Positions 7,261 through 9,873 of a DNA stretch of 9,873 bases are shown here, piece after piece. The stretch covers positions 1 to 9,873 of the forward strand of contig CANSYV010000030.1 of assembly GCA_947651335.1 (NCBI GenBank), given 5' to 3'. Both the position numbers and the translations under genes were made by a program. The notes beneath the pieces were generated by a model. The model was not told the DNA's origin, did no database searches, and saw only the letters and a program-made list of their open reading frames with translations. Within the stretch, counting starts at the first letter, position 1. Each line of letters starts with the position of its first letter. The stretch is from an uncultured Lachnospiraceae bacterium. GTDB lineage: Bacteria > Bacillota > Clostridia > Lachnospirales > Lachnospiraceae.

Positions 7261-7297
7261 GGAAAATCCACCTGAAAGCATATACAAAAGATTTTCC
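7261..7297. repeat. Inverted repeat in the cysK leader
   Basis: A perfect 8-bp inverted repeat, GGAAAATC (7261-7268) and GATTTTCC (7290-7297), lies 60-100 bases upstream of the cysK start with a 21-base centre. It could be an operator or a leader hairpin. No T-box or SAM-riboswitch landmarks were found in the roughly 110-base leader. Confidence 0.4.
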
Positions 7298-7313
7298 AAA
7301 AACTTCCTTATCT

Positions 7314-7343
7314 ATTCTAAACCACTTCTTTCTATAAAGTAAA
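7314..7343 (-). promoter_or_regulatory. Candidate cysK promoter
   Basis: On the minus strand, TTTACT (7343-7338), 18 bases, then TAGAAT (7319-7314). The boxes are moderately good and correctly placed for cysK. The rest of 7344-7449 is AT-rich and shows nothing else I can name. Confidence 0.4.
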
Positions 7344-7449
7344 CCATAATTTTTTAAACATGCTGCAATATAGTTTTCACTATTATGCACAATATATTAT
7401 CTGCCAGATATGAAACGTGGCAAATTTTCTGTACAAACTTCCAAAAAAC

Positions 7450-7479
7450 TTGACATTTCTATCGAAAAATTATTATAAT
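7450..7479 (+). promoter_or_regulatory. Sigma-70-type promoter of the URO-D family gene
   Basis: Consensus TTGACA (7450-7455) and TATAAT (7474-7479) are separated by 18 bases. A short leader with GAGGAGGT at 7493-7500 precedes the ATG at 7508. Confidence 0.75.
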
Positions 7480-7507
7480 TATAACAAAAATTGAGGAGGT
7501 ATTTGCT

Positions 7508-8542
7508 ATGTTAACTGCAAAACAGAACCTGCAGGAAGTAATACGCGGAGGGAACCCAGAACGTTACGTCAACCAATATGAAGCTGTCCAGCTCATGTTC
7601 CACCCCTATATTATGCATTCAAATGCACTGCTGGCGCCGGGACAGGAAAACGTGGTAAACGCCTGGGGCGTTACAAATTCTTTCCCTCAGGGAACACCTG
7701 GTGCATTCCCGGTACATACCCCGGAAAAGATCGTAGTCAAGGACATTGAGCACTGGCGGGACTATGTCCATGCCCCCTCTCTGAAATTTTCTCAGGAGGA
7801 ATGGGACAATTTCAAAGCACAGTACGACGCGGTGGACGGGACGCAGAGCTATAAAGCATCTTTTATCGCTCCTGGTATTTTCGAACAGACCCACCATCTC
7901 TGTGAAATACAAAATGCTTTGATGTATTACATCACCAACCCGGAGATGCATGACCTGATCAAATATCTGACAGAATGGGAGCTGGAACTGGCAGAAGGAA
8001 TCTGCTCAAACCTGCATCCCGACGCGATTCTGCACCACGATGACTGGGGTGGTGAAAAGAGCACTTTCATGAGCCCGGATATGTTCGCAGAATTTTTCCT
8101 GGATTCCTACAAAGAAATTTACAAGTATTATCATGACCACGGAGTAGAACTGATCATTCACCACGCTGACAGCTATGCCGCAACGCTGGTTCCCTATATG
8201 ATTGAAATGGGTATTGATATCTGGCAGGGCTGCATGGAATCCAACAACGTACCGGAACTGATCAAAAAATATGGCGGCCAGATCTCATTCATGGGCGACA
8301 TTGACAACAAATCTATGGATTTCCAAGGCTGGACCCGTGAAGACTGCGCAAAAGCGGCACGCAAAGCCGTAGAAGAATGCGGAACCAAATACTTCATACC
8401 CTGTATCACCCAAGGCGGACCCGGCTCCACATATCCAGGCGCCTACGCTGTGCTGGCTGAAGAAATCGACAAACTCAGCGTAGAGAAATTCGGCATCAAA
8501 CCTGAGGATATCACCCGCCTGCCGCTGCAGGTTATTTTCTAA
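7508..8542 (+). CDS. Uroporphyrinogen decarboxylase (URO-D) family protein, methyltransferase-like
   Basis: A 344-residue URO-D superfamily barrel. It lacks the N-terminal arginine-rich substrate motif of true HemE, so a heme-pathway role is unlikely. Anaerobes carry many such paralogues. Characterised relatives move methyl groups from corrinoid proteins, using zinc bound by a His-x-Cys...Cys set. Conserved-looking stretches here are HHDDWGGEKSTFMSP (176-190), IIHHADSYA (216-224), QGCMESNN (240-247), FMGDID (261-266) and IPCITQGGPGSTYPG (297-311). The His-Ala-Asp at 219-221 occupies a place where methyltransferases have His-x-Cys, so metal ligands may differ. The start is fixed by GAGGAGGT seven bases upstream. 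It has its own consensus promoter and a terminator, so it is probably monocistronic. No corrinoid protein gene is adjacent. The substrate is unknown. Confidence 0.85.
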   Translation: MLTAKQNLQEVIRGGNPERYVNQYEAVQLMFHPYIMHSNALLAPGQENVVNAWGVTNSFPQGTPGAFPVHTPEKIVVKDIEHWRDYVHAPSLKFSQEEWDNFKAQYDAVDGTQSYKASFIAPGIFEQTHHLCEIQNALMYYITNPEMHDLIKYLTEWELELAEGICSNLHPDAILHHDDWGGEKSTFMSPDMFAEFFLDSYKEIYKYYHDHGVELIIHHADSYAATLVPYMIEMGIDIWQGCMESNNVPELIKKYGGQISFMGDIDNKSMDFQGWTREDCAKAARKAVEECGTKYFIPCITQGGPGSTYPGAYAVLAEEIDKLSVEKFGIKPEDITRLPLQVIF

Positions 8543-8557
8543 GAAAGTCCTGTATGA

Positions 8558-8582
8558 AAGAATCCTGCTATGCGGGATTCTT
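8558..8582 (+). terminator. Hairpin terminator after the URO-D family gene
   Basis: AAGAATCCTGC (8558-8568) pairs with GCGGGATTCTT (8572-8582) around a 3-base loop: an 11-bp stem with one G-U pair on the plus strand. It begins 16 bases after the stop codon. The following T tract is poor. A second small hairpin, CCGCC-TGC-GGCGG (8583-8595), follows at once. On the minus strand the stem has a C-A mismatch instead, but TTCTTTC follows it, so it may also end minus-strand transcripts. Confidence 0.65.
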
Positions 8583-8604
8583 CCGCCTGCGGCGGGCCGC
8601 CACT

Positions 8605-8777
8605 GGTGTTAGTACACCATTTCGTAGATACTCAAACACTAAGCACCCGCTATTTGAGCCATTGCCGCGTTGGCTTCAATCGACGATGCCACCGCATCGC
8701 CTCATTCAGCCGCCTTGCACTGACACAAATATCAGGCACTTAGTATCTGCGTATCTACCAAACGGTGTACTAGAACC
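8605..8777. repeat. 173-bp full-length palindromic hairpin element (REP/MITE-like)
   Basis: Arms 8605-8643 and 8739-8777 are 39 bases each and inverted with 32 of 39 matches (for example TAGTACACC, GTAGATAC and ACTAAG). Complementarity continues inwards (TATTTG/CAAATA, GGCT/AGCC) to an apex CGATGC-CACC-GCATCG (8684-8699) centred exactly on the element. There is no transposase inside. By hand alignment about seven mismatches become G-U pairs on the minus strand but only one on the plus strand, which points to a minus-strand RNA or single-stranded DNA structure. I have an impression of similar sequences repeated in Lachnospiraceae genomes, not verified. The right arm overlaps the last codons and stop of the DUF3786 gene. 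Confidence 0.75.
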
Positions 8778-9411
8778 GAATAAATGGACTTCCTGCAAGC
8801 TGAAGCCCTGCCGCATCCGCCAGCTGATACATTCCTTCCGTGGCAATGGTGGCAATGCTCTCCTCGTGATTAAAATCCGTGGCACTGCTGTCAAACAACA
8901 GGTTGGCCTGAGCCGGAAACTCCTCATCCGCATCCCAGAAATTCAACCGTACCGGAATACATTCAAATGCTTTTAAAAGAAATCCCGACGCTGACACCCG
9001 CTCTCCCCGCAGACTTTTCACTGCCCTCTCCAGAAGTTCTTCTTTTCCGGAAAATGTCAGCGCAATGGGCTGTAAAATACCTTTCTTAAACGCCGCCTCA
9101 AAGGGTGAAGCGCCTTTCAATTCCTGATAGGGAACCCATTTTCCAGTATGTACCGCATTCTGTCCCGCATGCCAGAAAAGTGTATAAATATTCATCTTAG
9201 GCATGGTATCCACCGGTTTATTGTCTGAAGACACACAGATGTTCCCATCCCTCCTGTCAACTGTAAACAGCCTTCCAAAATGCCACAGTTCCAGTTTCTC
9301 CTCCGTTAAATGAATCTCCGGAAGCCGCCTGCATATATCCTCCTGGTCCATTGTCAGGAACTTCTGTCTCCACTCTTCACATTGTCTCTCATAATTAGAA
9401 GTATACTCCAT
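8770..9411 (-). CDS. DUF3786 domain-containing protein
   Basis: A 213-residue soluble protein with no signal peptide or membrane segment. It matches the DUF3786 family pattern: KMNIYTLFWHA (72-82), WVPYQELKGASPFEAAFKKG (92-111) and FWDADEEFPAQANLLFDS (158-175), then DFNHEES (179-185). The molecular function is unknown. The start at 9411 has GGAGG 11 bases upstream and an AGGG closer in. The C-terminus ends GSPFIRF, and its last two codons and TAG stop (8770-8772) lie inside the right arm of the palindromic element at 8605-8777, so the original end of the gene may have been changed by element insertion. It converges on the URO-D family gene. Its transcript would run straight into the hairpin element. 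Confidence 0.8.
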   Translation of the reverse strand: MEYTSNYERQCEEWRQKFLTMDQEDICRRLPEIHLTEEKLELWHFGRLFTVDRRDGNICVSSDNKPVDTMPKMNIYTLFWHAGQNAVHTGKWVPYQELKGASPFEAAFKKGILQPIALTFSGKEELLERAVKSLRGERVSASGFLLKAFECIPVRLNFWDADEEFPAQANLLFDSSATDFNHEESIATIATEGMYQLADAAGLQLAGSPFIRF

Positions 9412-9445
9412 GTTCCCTGTGACCTCCCCTCTCTCCTGTCTGTAT

Positions 9446-9481
9446 ATTAAGGAATTGTAGAAAAAATGCGCGTACCTTAAT
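9446..9481. promoter_or_regulatory. Inverted repeat at the DUF3786 transcription start
   Basis: ATTAAGG (9446-9452) and CCTTAAT (9475-9481) form a perfect 7-bp inverted repeat with a 22-base centre. One arm overlaps the -10 box of the DUF3786 promoter. It is a possible operator or leader hairpin. Confidence 0.35.
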
Positions 9482-9508
9482 TATAAAACGTTTCCATGGC
9501 CCGCGCAA
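9480..9508 (-). promoter_or_regulatory. Candidate promoter of the DUF3786 gene
   Basis: On the minus strand, a perfect -10 TATAAT (9485-9480) is preceded, 17 bases away, by a weak -35 TTGCGC (9508-9503). The leader to the ATG would be about 60 bases. Confidence 0.5.
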
Positions 9509-9589
9509 TAAATTCTGCCGTTCTATCTTCATATTTTTGTTTTCTCTAATTCATGTTTAATTTGCAGTTTTATTATTTGCATTTTCCAT

Positions 9590-9618
9590 TTGACAATTGT
9601 ATGATAATGGAGTATAAT
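9590..9618 (+). promoter_or_regulatory. Consensus sigma-70 promoter for the small ORF
   Basis: A perfect TTGACA (9590-9595) and a perfect TATAAT (9613-9618) are separated by 17 bases, the strongest promoter in the window. The leader to the ATG at 9687 is about 60 bases. The AT-rich stretch 9510-9589 shows nothing further. Confidence 0.8.
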
Positions 9619-9686
9619 GTGATTACTCAATACAACTTCACACTTTACATACGACCAGGAACCAGCATAATAAGGAAGTGATAATT

Positions 9687-9842
9687 ATGGCATTGACCGG
9701 AGAAGATTTAGCGGAAATCTCTAAATTATTGGATGTGAAATTTGAGTCAGAACTGGCCCCCATAAAAAAGGACATCAAAAACATCAAACTGCATCTGGAA
9801 CTGGAAACCGATAAAAAAATCCAGCTTTTAGCAGAAAATTAG
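9687..9842 (+). CDS. Small charged hypothetical protein (51 aa)
   Basis: The frame starts at an ATG with AAGGAAG eight bases upstream and ends at TAG, giving 51 residues. It begins MALTGEDLAEISKLLD, continues with IKKDIKNIKLHLELE and ends KKIQLLAEN. It is rich in Lys, Glu and Leu with heptad-like spacing, so it is probably helical or a short coiled coil. There is no signal peptide or membrane segment. The IKxDIKxI...LExETxxxIxLLAEN pattern reminds me of longer uncharacterised clostridial coiled-coil proteins that continue past this point, so this could be a C-terminally shortened copy. The bases after the stop contain further stops in the same frame. The consensus promoter and good ribosome site support expression. 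The function is unknown. Confidence 0.65.
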   Translation: MALTGEDLAEISKLLDVKFESELAPIKKDIKNIKLHLELETDKKIQLLAEN

Positions 9843-9873
9843 CATAGATTGTGAATCTTTCATAAAATGTAAA

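Noticed and set aside
7199..7343. T-box or SAM riboswitch in the cysK leader
   Set aside because: The leader is too short for a T-box, and no T-box antiterminator sequence or SAM-riboswitch core was found.
7508..8542. Calling this gene hemE (uroporphyrinogen III decarboxylase)
   Set aside because: The N-terminal arginine substrate motif of true HemE is absent, and no other heme genes are nearby.
8641..8702. Minus-strand reading inside the hairpin element (a DAVASSIEANAA-like peptide ending at TAG)
   Set aside because: It looks protein-like but is short and has no convincing start. The symmetric folding explains the sequence better.
8605..8777. CRISPR repeat or transposase-bearing insertion sequence
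   Set aside because: There is only one palindromic unit with no spacer pattern and no transposase frame.
8554..8976. Plus-strand frame through the terminator, the hairpin element and the DUF3786 3' end
   Set aside because: It starts just before a terminator, crosses a palindrome and reads antisense through DUF3786 motifs. No coding evidence was seen.
9483..9496. CcpA cre-like site (ATAAAACGTTTCCA) in the DUF3786 promoter spacer
   Set aside because: One half fits (TGGAAACG on the minus strand), but three consensus positions fail in the full site.

Overview
The window looks like chromosomal DNA of a gut-type Clostridia member, most likely Lachnospiraceae. This rests on strong AGGAGG-type ribosome sites, near-consensus TTGACA/TATAAT promoters, a DeoR-controlled sugar locus, a non-heme URO-D family protein, a DUF3786 protein and moderate GC with AT-rich intergenic gaps. 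The genus is not resolved.

Left part (1-6261): a divergent carbohydrate locus. From a shared control region (about 4548-4795) the plus strand carries a DeoR/GlpR-type repressor followed by a fructose-6-phosphate aldolase (FSA/transaldolase-like). The minus strand carries a zinc polyol/alcohol dehydrogenase, a MNT nucleotidyltransferase/HEPN gene pair, a xylulokinase-like FGGY kinase, an aldo/keto reductase and the start of a YunG-like protein that runs off the left edge. An aldose reductase, a polyol dehydrogenase, a ketose kinase and a ketose-phosphate aldolase together suggest a sugar or sugar-alcohol route built on oxidoreduction instead of an isomerase. No transporter or isomerase is in the window, and the substrate is unknown. 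The control region holds two good opposing promoters, a 12-bp perfect palindrome between them, and a 9+9-bp inverted repeat just past the repressor's -10 box.

The MNT/HEPN pair is AT-richer than its neighbours and looks inserted between the dehydrogenase and the kinase. The MNT (antitoxin-like) gene is broken by a one-base deficit in a run of six G, which is the most striking coding anomaly here.

Middle (6263-7507): cysteine synthase cysK on the minus strand, tail to tail with the aldolase gene one base away, with a leader containing an inverted repeat. Next comes an intergenic region with promoters in both directions.

Right part (7508-9873): a URO-D family protein (plus strand, own promoter and terminator) converges on a DUF3786 gene (minus strand). 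Between them lies a 173-bp element that folds end to end into one imperfect hairpin. Its wobble pairs are mostly on the minus strand, and it overlaps the stop codon of the DUF3786 gene. At the right edge a consensus promoter drives a 51-residue charged small protein too short for ordinary ORF listing. No rRNA, tRNA, CRISPR array or transposase gene was seen.
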